From: Dysgonamonadaceae bacterium | GTDB lineage: Bacteria > Bacteroidota > Bacteroidia > Bacteroidales > Azobacteroidaceae | DNA length: 55,644 nt | NCBI GenBank assembly: GCA_031272075.1 | Contig: JAISUK010000021.1 | Span: 1 to 55,644, forward strand | Direction of reading: 5' to 3' | Part shown: positions 44,016-52,175 of the stretch, piece by piece | Position numbering within the stretch: the first letter of the stretch is position 1 | Layout of the letters: each line of letters starts with the position of its first letter | Notes under the pieces: model-generated | The model's database searches: none | The model's input: the letters and a program-made list of their open reading frames with translations, nothing else | What the model was told of the DNA's origin: nothing | Translations under genes and position numbers: made by a program

Positions 44016-46001
44016 TCAATCATTAAAATCACAATAATCACAACAATCCTGGCTCAGACGTTTTCGTCATGTTCAGACTACCTTGATATTGTGCCGGATA
44101 ATACCGTCACGTTGGAAGACTATTTTGCCAACCGTGAAATGGCATACAATGCCTTATCTAAGGTTTACAGTTACCTGCCTCCTGTCCACAATGCTTATAA
44201 TTCTACTTTTTTGTTAGGCGACGAATGGGTTTCTAGGGAAGAAGACAGAAACGATCTGTGGCGCCAACCGCCGATGGGTATAATGATGGGAGGCCAAAAC
44301 AACAGCAATCCCATGTATGGCTTGTGGACAGGCAGTGGCGGCGCTCCTCACCTTTACAAGGCGATACGCGCCTGCAATACCTTTCTCGATAATATCGCTC
44401 TCGCGGCGAATATGTCGGCGTCGGAAATAAGCGACTGGATAGCGCAAGTAAAGTTTCTCAAAGCATACTATCATTACCAACTGGTAGAATATTACGGACC
44501 TATTGCCATCGTTGATCGCAGCGTGAATGTAGATGAGTCTGATGAACAAATTTTGCCGAAACGTCAAAAAGTGGAAGACTGTTTCAATTATATCATCCAA
44601 TTGATGGATGAAGCGATTCCGGATTTACAAGACCAGGTCTCCGACATCAACCTCGGCATGATTGATAAAAGGATCGCTTTGGCCATCAAAGCCAGAATCA
44701 TGCTCCTGCGCGCAAGCCCTTTCTTCAACGGCAACCGAGAGTATTACGGCGATTTTCTCGATTTCGATGGGCAGCCCTTTTTTCCGTTGGATGAAAACCC
44801 ACAGAAATGGCAAGACGCACTCGATGCCGTGAACGCTGCAATTACCTTCTGCAGAGAGCATTTCATAGATTTATACCAATTTACCGAAACGCCATTCAGC
44901 AAGGAAGATGAAGCGTTATTAAATCAAAATCCCGTGAATATGAAAAATTATTATTCGGCGAAGATGGTCGTTCCGGATCCTTGGAATCAAGAATTGATTT
45001 GGGGACGTACCGGCGACAGGTATGGCGATGATTTTCTCCAATATGCCAGCGCGATTCGTACCAGCAATGAGAACGACCCCGACTGGCAAGACACATGGGG
45101 TGTCGGAAATTGGCTTGGAGCCAGCTACAGCATGCTCGAACGCTATTATACGCAAAACGGACTGCCTTTGGATGTTGATATGACTTTTTCGCAAAGCGAC
45201 AAATACGAACTTTTCACGACTCCCAATGCTTCTGATGCTGCCTATCAACCATGGGCAGGCATCATTCAACCGGATGTCAGAACCGTGAGTTTGTATTTGG
45301 GAAGGGAGATGCGCTTTTATGCAAATCTTGGTATTACCGGTGGCTATTGGCGTCAATATCAACGCGTAATGCCGACCATGATGCTGCCGGGTACCGACGG
45401 CGGAATCAGTTACGCTCACGGCGGTAGCGGTGAAATCAATTATTTCTGGACGGGCATCGGTGTGCAAAAATTCGTTCATCCCGAATCCACAAACGCTTCT
45501 TATCACCGCATGATTGCTTTCCCTTATCCCATCATCCGTTTGGCCGACTTATACCTGATGAAAGCTGAAATTCTCAACGAGATAGAAGGACCGGGACAAG
45601 CAGTATACGATGAACTTAACAAGGTGCGACGTCGCGCCGGAATCCCTGACGTGGAAGATGCTTGGTCCAATCCAACCTGGGTAAGCTCAAATTACATCAA
45701 TAGCCACAAAGATAAAAGCAGACTACGCGAAATTATTTTACGCGAACGCAGTATAGAATTGGCTTTCGAAGGGGCGCGTTTCTTCGATATGCGACGCTAC
45801 AAACGAGCGGTATTGGAATTTAACCAGCCGACCATGGGCTGGAATGGCAAGGGTGCAACTGTGGGCAGTTTTTTCGTGCTCTCAATCAAACAAAAACGCA
45901 GCTTTCAAATGCGCGACAATCTTTGGCCTATACCGCTGAGCGAAATGAATATCAATTCCAATCTGAAACAAAATCCGGGATGGCCCGGCGCTGAAAAATA
46001 A
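44010..46001 (+). CDS. SusD/RagB-family lipoprotein, large
   Basis: 663 residues, longer than the 500-600 usual for SusD. Lipobox ends at Cys21 (TFSSC). N-terminal SDYLDIVPDNTVTLEDYF and C-terminal KVRRRAGIPDVED, LREIILRERSIELAFEGARFFDMRRYK are diagnostic. It caps the SusC channel on the surface and binds the glycan. Its start is the 3' tail of the start-codon repeat. Its signal peptide is almost the same as that of the DUF4998 lipoprotein three genes on. Confidence 0.95.
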   Translation: MKSIIKITIITTILAQTFSSCSDYLDIVPDNTVTLEDYFANREMAYNALSKVYSYLPPVHNAYNSTFLLGDEWVSREEDRNDLWRQPPMGIMMGGQNNSNPMYGLWTGSGGAPHLYKAIRACNTFLDNIALAANMSASEISDWIAQVKFLKAYYHYQLVEYYGPIAIVDRSVNVDESDEQILPKRQKVEDCFNYIIQLMDEAIPDLQDQVSDINLGMIDKRIALAIKARIMLLRASPFFNGNREYYGDFLDFDGQPFFPLDENPQKWQDALDAVNAAITFCREHFIDLYQFTETPFSKEDEALLNQNPVNMKNYYSAKMVVPDPWNQELIWGRTGDRYGDDFLQYASAIRTSNENDPDWQDTWGVGNWLGASYSMLERYYTQNGLPLDVDMTFSQSDKYELFTTPNASDAAYQPWAGIIQPDVRTVSLYLGREMRFYANLGITGGYWRQYQRVMPTMMLPGTDGGISYAHGGSGEINYFWTGIGVQKFVHPESTNASYHRMIAFPYPIIRLADLYLMKAEILNEIEGPGQAVYDELNKVRRRAGIPDVEDAWSNPTWVSSNYINSHKDKSRLREIILRERSIELAFEGARFFDMRRYKRAVLEFNQPTMGWNGKGATVGSFFVLSIKQKRSFQMRDNLWPIPLSEMNINSNLKQNPGWPGAEK

Positions 46002-46021
46002 AACTTCTAATTTTATAAATT

Positions 46022-47293
46022 ATGTCTATAAAAATATCAATTTTATCTATAATATCACTACTGGTCATTGCGCAAGGATGTCGGGAAAGTGAACGATTCG
46101 AGATCAATTATGCCGACACCACCCCTCCGGGGAAACCGATTATAAGTGAGGAATACAAACCGCTTTACGGAGGCGCCAGGATTTATTTCACACCTCCGGA
46201 AGATGAAGATGTGCTGACTGTTGATGCTCGCTATACGAATCAGAAAGGGGAAACAATCTGGTTTTCGGCATCTTACTATACAGACTCCATCGATGTCGAG
46301 GGTTTTGCAGATACGAATCCGAAAAATGTGACCTTGTATGCGGTAGACCGTGCCGGCAATAAGTCCGAAACACAGACAATCACCGTGATCCCGAAAGAAC
46401 CTGCCGTCGCACGTGTCGCAAGCAGTATAAACGTCAAAGGCGGCTTCAGCTCATTCTACCTGGATTGGAAAAATGAACTGAAACAGGTCGTCAACATTCA
46501 TGTCAGCTATTCGTACGAAGGAAAGGAAAAGGTAATTATCTATACCTCTACCGATACGCTTGAACGAAAATATATCCGCCTCGACAATATTTCCGAGACG
46601 ACACCCGTGAATGTAAAAGTCAAAGTGGAAGACCGTTACGGAAATACCAGCGATCTGGCCGAAAGTAGCATCTACATGATCAAGGATGAGAAAATTCCCA
46701 AAGATAGATGGGTCATTCCCATCACCAACGATTCTATCGGAGGGGTACCGCAAGGCTATTGGGATGCGTATGAAGGTCGTATGATCTATATCACCGACGA
46801 TATTATCGACAACGGGCTAAACTGGAATTGGGGATCTACGGGTCCAAAAGGACATACCGGAAATATCGCGGATGGAAATTTACCGGCCAATTTTATCATT
46901 GATCTCGGCGAAGAATGGGAAATCAGCCGTATTGTCACACATCAGCGGGATCTCTCGTGGAGCGCTCCAAACATCCCAACAGGGAGGGGATGGTATTACG
47001 GCAACGAAAATATAGGTATCTACAGCATGTATATTTGGGATGCAGTGAAATCTGATTGGGATTCCATTTGCACACATAAAATAGTCTTTCCGCCCGACCT
47101 TCCCGGACAGCAATACAGGGTGATGGCTCAGGCAGGCGATATGGCTTATCTCTATGTCGAAAACCCTCATTTTTCGGCGCCTACACGCTGGTTCCGTTAT
47201 GAAGCGCGATTTGGTTTCAACAATGATTATACCTCGCAAGCTCACATGGGCCTGTCGGAAATCACGCTCTATGGCCGAAAGAAAACAAACTGA
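46022..47293 (+). CDS. Surface lipoprotein with DUF4959, DUF5126 and DUF5000 domains
   Basis: 423 residues, lipobox Cys20 (VIAQGC). An N-terminal Ig-like part (DTTPPGKPIISEEYKPLYGGARIYFTPP-type) matches DUF4959, the middle (about 120-225) DUF5126, and the C-terminal discoidin-like domain (from about NGLNWNWG; PANFIIDLGEEWEISRIV) DUF5000. Such proteins are surface glycan-binding accessories of SusCD systems. It lies 20 bases after SusD in the same operon. Confidence 0.82.
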   Translation: MSIKISILSIISLLVIAQGCRESERFEINYADTTPPGKPIISEEYKPLYGGARIYFTPPEDEDVLTVDARYTNQKGETIWFSASYYTDSIDVEGFADTNPKNVTLYAVDRAGNKSETQTITVIPKEPAVARVASSINVKGGFSSFYLDWKNELKQVVNIHVSYSYEGKEKVIIYTSTDTLERKYIRLDNISETTPVNVKVKVEDRYGNTSDLAESSIYMIKDEKIPKDRWVIPITNDSIGGVPQGYWDAYEGRMIYITDDIIDNGLNWNWGSTGPKGHTGNIADGNLPANFIIDLGEEWEISRIVTHQRDLSWSAPNIPTGRGWYYGNENIGIYSMYIWDAVKSDWDSICTHKIVFPPDLPGQQYRVMAQAGDMAYLYVENPHFSAPTRWFRYEARFGFNNDYTSQAHMGLSEITLYGRKKTN

Positions 47294-47330
47294 AAGAAAA
47301 AAATAACAACGAAAACTAAAATTTAAAGAT

Positions 47331-48773
47331 ATGCAAAGTATCATTAAAATCACGCTAATCGCAGTAATATTGGTTCAGGCATATTCTTCCTGCTCGGATA
47401 TTTACGAAAATATCAAAGAGTTTTCTCCGCAAGAAGCCGTTTATCCTGCCAAATTCGATACACTTGGATGGCGACTTGGTTATGAACGTGTAGAATTTTA
47501 CCTGAACAAAGGAGGCAAAGTGCCTTCAGATCAGATGAAATTGGGGAAAGCGAAAAAGACTGTTATTGAATACGATGACAAACATATTGTGATCGACAGT
47601 GTTTGTTCCTGGGTAAATATATCCGGTTTGACCGAACAGCGGATGTATCATTTCAAAATTTACACTGAAGACCAATACGGTAACAAATCCATTCCCCAAG
47701 AAACGCAATTGACGCCGTTTACAAAAATAGACCTTGATGTGCTGTCGTTGGTGCCTCCCAATGTGATCGAATCAACCTCGGCCGCGGTCGTCGAATGGGG
47801 AAGTCCGATAGAATCGGATTTGTACCAGTTCTTCAGTTATTCGGGTGAATATACCGACAAGGACGGACAGGTTCATGCTTTTGAGGGAGGTAATCTGCCG
47901 AGTTTCATCGTGGAAAATGTGTTGTTGGATGTGGAAATCCCTATCAAAATCAGGGCGAAAATCTTACCGTATATCGGTGGAATTCCGCTTCTTGACACAA
48001 TTCCTGCGTGGGAAACCTACTACAATTTGCGCATCTCGGAAGCGGCTAAGCCTGCCATTTTTCTGAAAACACCGGAGGCTGCCTCGGTGATCAATATCTT
48101 TAACACTTCGTTTCCTATTGAATTTTCATGGACAAAAGTGCCGGAAGTGAGCGACTATGTGTTGAAGATTTCTAAAGTTCGCGATTTTCCGGTCGAATCT
48201 ACCAAAGTAATTGATCTGGGAGATGCCGGTTCTTACCTCATGACAAAAGAGGAAGCTATGGATCAGATATTTACGGATTTCGACCCGTTAACCAGTTCAA
48301 CTGCCTATTACTGGCAAATAGAGCCTAAAGAACAAACTGCATCCGTCCGTTTGCAGTTGCGTACCGTCAATTATAAACATGTCGAAGGTGAACTGGTTCA
48401 GGAAGATGTGGAAACGACAGACGCAAGATGCCATTATACCGGAGATAATTTGTATATTTGGGAGCCGGGAGTATACCACGCCAGCGACAGTTATGTGGTA
48501 TGGCAAAATAATTCGGTAGAAGTCTCTTTTTATGGGAGATACATCGCCTGGTATGCGCTTTACAATAACGACCTCGGCAATGGGCGTGTCTATATCGACG
48601 GCGAACTCGACGCTGATGTGGTTTGTTGGGCATCTTATCGGAGGGTGGAAAAATTATACGAAAAATTCTGGCCGGAAGATGGAAATCATACGATTAAAGT
48701 GGTGGCGTCGCCGGGTGTAGTTGGCGGTAATATTGTCCATGATTACTTTATGTTTGTGCATGAAGTGAAATAA
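47331..48773 (+). CDS. DUF4998 surface lipoprotein
   Basis: 480 residues, lipobox Cys21 (AYSSC). The N-terminal half (NIKEFSPQEAVYPAKFDTL, GYERVEFYLNKGGKVPSDQM) is DUF4998, usually next to DUF5000 proteins in polysaccharide loci; the C-terminal part has a carbohydrate-binding-module look (VEVSFYGRYIAWYALYNNDL, GNHTIKVVASPG-type). Probably a second surface glycan-binding protein. Part of the SusC operon. Confidence 0.8.
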   Translation: MQSIIKITLIAVILVQAYSSCSDIYENIKEFSPQEAVYPAKFDTLGWRLGYERVEFYLNKGGKVPSDQMKLGKAKKTVIEYDDKHIVIDSVCSWVNISGLTEQRMYHFKIYTEDQYGNKSIPQETQLTPFTKIDLDVLSLVPPNVIESTSAAVVEWGSPIESDLYQFFSYSGEYTDKDGQVHAFEGGNLPSFIVENVLLDVEIPIKIRAKILPYIGGIPLLDTIPAWETYYNLRISEAAKPAIFLKTPEAASVINIFNTSFPIEFSWTKVPEVSDYVLKISKVRDFPVESTKVIDLGDAGSYLMTKEEAMDQIFTDFDPLTSSTAYYWQIEPKEQTASVRLQLRTVNYKHVEGELVQEDVETTDARCHYTGDNLYIWEPGVYHASDSYVVWQNNSVEVSFYGRYIAWYALYNNDLGNGRVYIDGELDADVVCWASYRRVEKLYEKFWPEDGNHTIKVVASPGVVGGNIVHDYFMFVHEVK

Positions 48774-48800
48774 AAAAAAGAGCTAACCATAGTTCATATA

Positions 48801-48825
48801 ACAAATAAATGATTGACGTATGAAA
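48801..48825 (+). repeat. 3' tail of the start-codon repeat at the MFS gene
   Basis: ACAAATAAATGATTGACGT followed by ATGAAA matches the last part of the 90-bp repeat. The rest of the 46-base gap does not match. Confidence 0.8.
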
Positions 48826-49974
48826 AAAGATCATGTTATTGTAAAAATCATTCCAGTCATGTTGGCGTTTTTCACAATGGGATTCGTCGACCTGATCGGT
48901 ATTGCAACCAATTATGTGAAAAATGATTTTGGTCTGTCGGATACGGTCGCCAATTCATTTTCAATTGTGGTTTTCATCTGGTTTTTGGTGTTCTCCATCC
49001 CGACAGGTATCCTGATGAATAAAATTGGACGAAAGCTGACGGTACTGTTAAGTCTGGCGGTCACATTCGCAGGGTTGCTTTTTCCGCTTGTCATGTACAG
49101 TAAACTCGTCATGATGCTTTCATTTTCATTCTTGGGAATCGGCAACACACTGATGCAAGTGTCTTTGAATCCGTTGTTGACGGATATTGTAAGTGAAAAA
49201 AAATTACCCAGTTACCTCACAATGGGACAATTTATCAAAGCGATCGCTTCATTCGTCGCTCCCATCATTGCTGCTCAGGCAATCATTCTTTGGGGCAACT
49301 GGAAATTATTGTTCCCCATATTTGCAGTCATTTGCCTGATTGCAATGATCTATTTGCTGTTTACGGATATAAGCGAACAAACCGCTGACCGAAAATCTTC
49401 CTCTTTCTTGAAATGTTTCGCGTTGTTGAGCGATGGAGTTGTGATTATGCTGTTTACAGGAATTTTGGTACATGTGGGAATTGATGTCGGGATGAATATC
49501 ACCGCTCCGAAACTGTTGATTGAACGTGAAGGGATGACATTGTCGCAAGCCGGTTATGCAACAAGTATTTATTTCCTCTTCAGAACATTCGGATGTTTTG
49601 CCGGTTCTTTTTTCTTGGCACGTCTTTCAATAAAGAGAGTGTTTATCGTAAGCGTTCTGCTGATTCTCGCCGGTATAACAGGCTTTTATGTTAGCAATCA
49701 TACAACAGCTATTTATGCCTGCATCGCTTTGGTCGGAATTGGTAACTCCAACGTTTTTCCGATCATTTTCTCCAATGCATTGTCATTAACGGCTCAAAAG
49801 AACGAAATGTCGGGTCTGATGGTCATGGGAATTGCCGGAGGAGCGATTTTCCCCGTACTGATGGGATTTGCATCCGACAGCATGGGCAGCCAGACGGGAG
49901 CAGTCATTGTTTTGACTGTCTGTGTTGCCTATCTTGTATTTCTGGTGTCGAAAATTAAAGCAAGCGGACAATAA
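48820..49974 (+). CDS. MFS sugar transporter (FucP-like)
   Basis: 384 residues with 12 predicted membrane helices. Motifs MGFVDLIGIATNYVK and GILMNKIGRKLTVLL (helix 2-3 loop, RxGR-like) fit the major facilitator superfamily, and the length and helix-1 pattern are closest to the fucose:H+ symporter group. It would carry the mono- or disaccharide released in the periplasm across the inner membrane to the kinase encoded two genes on. Its stop codon is directly followed by a head of the start-codon repeat. Confidence 0.86.
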   Translation: MKKDHVIVKIIPVMLAFFTMGFVDLIGIATNYVKNDFGLSDTVANSFSIVVFIWFLVFSIPTGILMNKIGRKLTVLLSLAVTFAGLLFPLVMYSKLVMMLSFSFLGIGNTLMQVSLNPLLTDIVSEKKLPSYLTMGQFIKAIASFVAPIIAAQAIILWGNWKLLFPIFAVICLIAMIYLLFTDISEQTADRKSSSFLKCFALLSDGVVIMLFTGILVHVGIDVGMNITAPKLLIEREGMTLSQAGYATSIYFLFRTFGCFAGSFFLARLSIKRVFIVSVLLILAGITGFYVSNHTTAIYACIALVGIGNSNVFPIIFSNALSLTAQKNEMSGLMVMGIAGGAIFPVLMGFASDSMGSQTGAVIVLTVCVAYLVFLVSKIKASGQ

Positions 49975-49991
49975 ATGAAACGAGCATGATT
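49975..49991 (+). repeat. 5' head of the start-codon repeat
   Basis: ATGAAACGAGCATGATT, including the MKRA-stop mini-ORF, lies directly after the MFS stop codon and 15 bases before full copy 5. The rest of this unit is missing. Confidence 0.85.
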
Positions 49992-50006
49992 CACGAGTAA
50001 ACAGGT

Positions 50007-50102
50007 ATGAAACGGGCATGATTTGCAAATATCCAAACTGATGACAATAATGTCGTGCGAGTTCCATACGACCTTTAAAAAACAAATGATTGACGTATGA
50101 AA
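50007..50102 (+). repeat. 90-bp start-codon repeat, full copy 5
   Basis: ATGAAA to ATGAAA, 90 bases, ending at the GH32-like gene start (50097). The mini-ORF is ATGAAACGGGCATGA: CGA has become CGG, still Arg. CATACG and CGTATG intact; the leader frame is fully open. Confidence 0.92.
50041..50100 (+). promoter_or_regulatory. 19-codon leader ORF overlapping the GH32-like gene start
   Basis: ATG 50041 reads MTIMSCEFHTTFKKQMIDV and stops at TGA 50098-50100, overlapping the gene's ATG as ATGA. Confidence 0.4.
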
Positions 50103-52163
50103 AAAATAATTTTTTGTATCACAATACCCCTCATGATAATATCTTGCGTGATGAGCACGCCTGATAGATCAGTCAAGGTTGTGCTGCAACCTTCGACCTG
50201 GGAGTTTGATTTTTCCCGACATGCGAGCATCGGAACTTTGAATACAACAATCCGTCAAGCGAATTTGCCTGTGCCTGAACAGATTGAGCAAGGCTTTACG
50301 GTGCGTTTTTCTGTTGACGTCAAGTCCATAACGAACGACGAGATGACGTTGTTGGAAATCCCTGAAGTGCTGAAAGTCAAATTGCGTATGCACGACCCGA
50401 ATCTCCGCGACGGTCAAAATTATCCCGCATACGCCATGCCCGACGGTTCTGTTCCCGTCCTGGAAGCGTCGCTCGGACTGAAATTCCCCGAAAATGCGGC
50501 TGAAACGAAAGAGATGACCATCGGCATTCCGCTTGCGATGCTCGAAACGCCTTATGGGAAGCACGATATCGTATTGAACTTTACGGGAGTGAAATGGACG
50601 ATGTACGTTGACGGCAAACTGCTTGACAACGATTTCGCACTCGGCTATCCGCAATGGACAACGGAGAAGACATGGAATATCATTCCTGATGCCGTCAGCG
50701 ATGCCGCCATCTATTTCCCGGTGCTGCTACCCCAACAGCAGACTTCGCAAACGCCTGAGACAGTCCCGGAAATCCAGTACTGGACGCCATCGGGACACAA
50801 TGCTTGGGTGGGCGATGTCGTATCCTTTTATCATGAAGGACGTTATCATATTTTCTACCTGTACGATCGCCGTCATCATCAAAGTAAATTCGGACGCGGC
50901 GCCCATTATTTCGAGCACCTCTCGACAACCGATTTCAAGACATGGACGGAGCACGAAGCCGCTACCCCGATCGAAGAGCAATGGGAAACATTCGGCACAG
51001 GCACACCCTTTGTATGGGGCGGAAAATTCTGTATCAGTTACGGTTATCACACTACCCGCATCTATCCGCGCGAACAGACAGCCTTACCCGAACAGTGGAA
51101 TTTCCTGAAAGTACACGGATATACCGGCGCTTTCAACCGTAATAATATTACCGGTTTTCCGGCAGGTTCAAGTTATTCGGTCAGCGACGACGGATTGTCG
51201 GGCTTCCGCAAAACAGGCATCCTTTTTCATCCCTGCGAAAATCCGAGCGTATATATCGACCCCAACGGCAAACTGAAATTGCTCGCAAACTACCAGTCGA
51301 AAGGAATATGGGAATCCGAATCGATAGACAGCGGCTGGCGATGCGTCAACCCTGATTTCCCGCCGGGCGGCGACTGCACGTTCTTCTTCCGCTGGGGGGA
51401 ATACGATTATATCATCGGAGGGTTTAACGGATTGTGGTCAAAGCCCGCATCTTCGCCCGACACCGATTACGAAAGTCTTGTAGAAAAAGGACTTGACTTC
51501 TACAATGGGATGTGCGTTCCTTCCATAACGCCGATATCCGATGGGCGCTATCTGATGGCCGCATGGATGAACGTACGCGGATGGGGCGGCCCGCTTATCA
51601 TCCACGAACTGGTTCAACTGCCAGAAGGACGTGTCGGCACAAAATGGATGGAGGAAATAATACCGACCACGGGCAATGCCAGAAAATTGGCATCCAAAGT
51701 GACCGAAACAACAGTGTATCCATCCGATGTACATTCATTTATGTTGACGTTCCGGGTCAATCCGGTTGATAAAGGCGGAAAAATCGGACTTGTTTTTTTG
51801 GGCGACGAGGGTGGGCGGAACGCTTGTGAACTGCAAATCGATCTCTCCGAGCTCCGTGCACAATATGCCGACGGCTCGATGGACGATTTTGCTCCGGGAA
51901 ATGAAAAGTCGCCGCGTCAAGGCGCAGGCGGAGCCGGATTCAATTATGCAATCGAAAACCTTATCGGCGTCAACAAACCTTTTACTGTCAGGGTGATAGT
52001 TAAATGCAACGCGAAGTTAGGCGGCTCGTTTATCGATGCCGAAATCGCAGGTAAACGCACAATGCTTTCCTATCGGCCTGATCTCTACATTCAACGCTTG
52101 CTTTTTCGCACCGATGGAATCAAAATATCCGATGTCGGCATCGCACCGCTGATTAATAACTAA
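50097..52163 (+). CDS. GH32-like glycoside hydrolase lipoprotein
   Basis: 688 residues, lipobox Cys17 (MIISC). About residues 25-215 form a beta-sandwich (LVLNFTGVKWTMYVDGKLLDND-type, lectin-like). From about 225 a five-bladed propeller starts YWTPSGHNAWVGDVVSFYHE and GRYHIFYLYDRRHH, in the place where GH32 enzymes have the WMNDPNG nucleophile block; Asp in WVGDV is the likely counterpart. A C-terminal beta-sandwich follows (PSDVHSFMLTFRVNPVD). The lack of a standard NDPNG motif means it may be a remote GH32/GH-J or GH43-like enzyme with another specificity. It works with the MFS carrier and FGGY kinase of the operon. Confidence 0.72.
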   Translation: MKKIIFCITIPLMIISCVMSTPDRSVKVVLQPSTWEFDFSRHASIGTLNTTIRQANLPVPEQIEQGFTVRFSVDVKSITNDEMTLLEIPEVLKVKLRMHDPNLRDGQNYPAYAMPDGSVPVLEASLGLKFPENAAETKEMTIGIPLAMLETPYGKHDIVLNFTGVKWTMYVDGKLLDNDFALGYPQWTTEKTWNIIPDAVSDAAIYFPVLLPQQQTSQTPETVPEIQYWTPSGHNAWVGDVVSFYHEGRYHIFYLYDRRHHQSKFGRGAHYFEHLSTTDFKTWTEHEAATPIEEQWETFGTGTPFVWGGKFCISYGYHTTRIYPREQTALPEQWNFLKVHGYTGAFNRNNITGFPAGSSYSVSDDGLSGFRKTGILFHPCENPSVYIDPNGKLKLLANYQSKGIWESESIDSGWRCVNPDFPPGGDCTFFFRWGEYDYIIGGFNGLWSKPASSPDTDYESLVEKGLDFYNGMCVPSITPISDGRYLMAAWMNVRGWGGPLIIHELVQLPEGRVGTKWMEEIIPTTGNARKLASKVTETTVYPSDVHSFMLTFRVNPVDKGGKIGLVFLGDEGGRNACELQIDLSELRAQYADGSMDDFAPGNEKSPRQGAGGAGFNYAIENLIGVNKPFTVRVIVKCNAKLGGSFIDAEIAGKRTMLSYRPDLYIQRLLFRTDGIKISDVGIAPLINN

Positions 52164-52175
52164 CTTGTTGATTTT

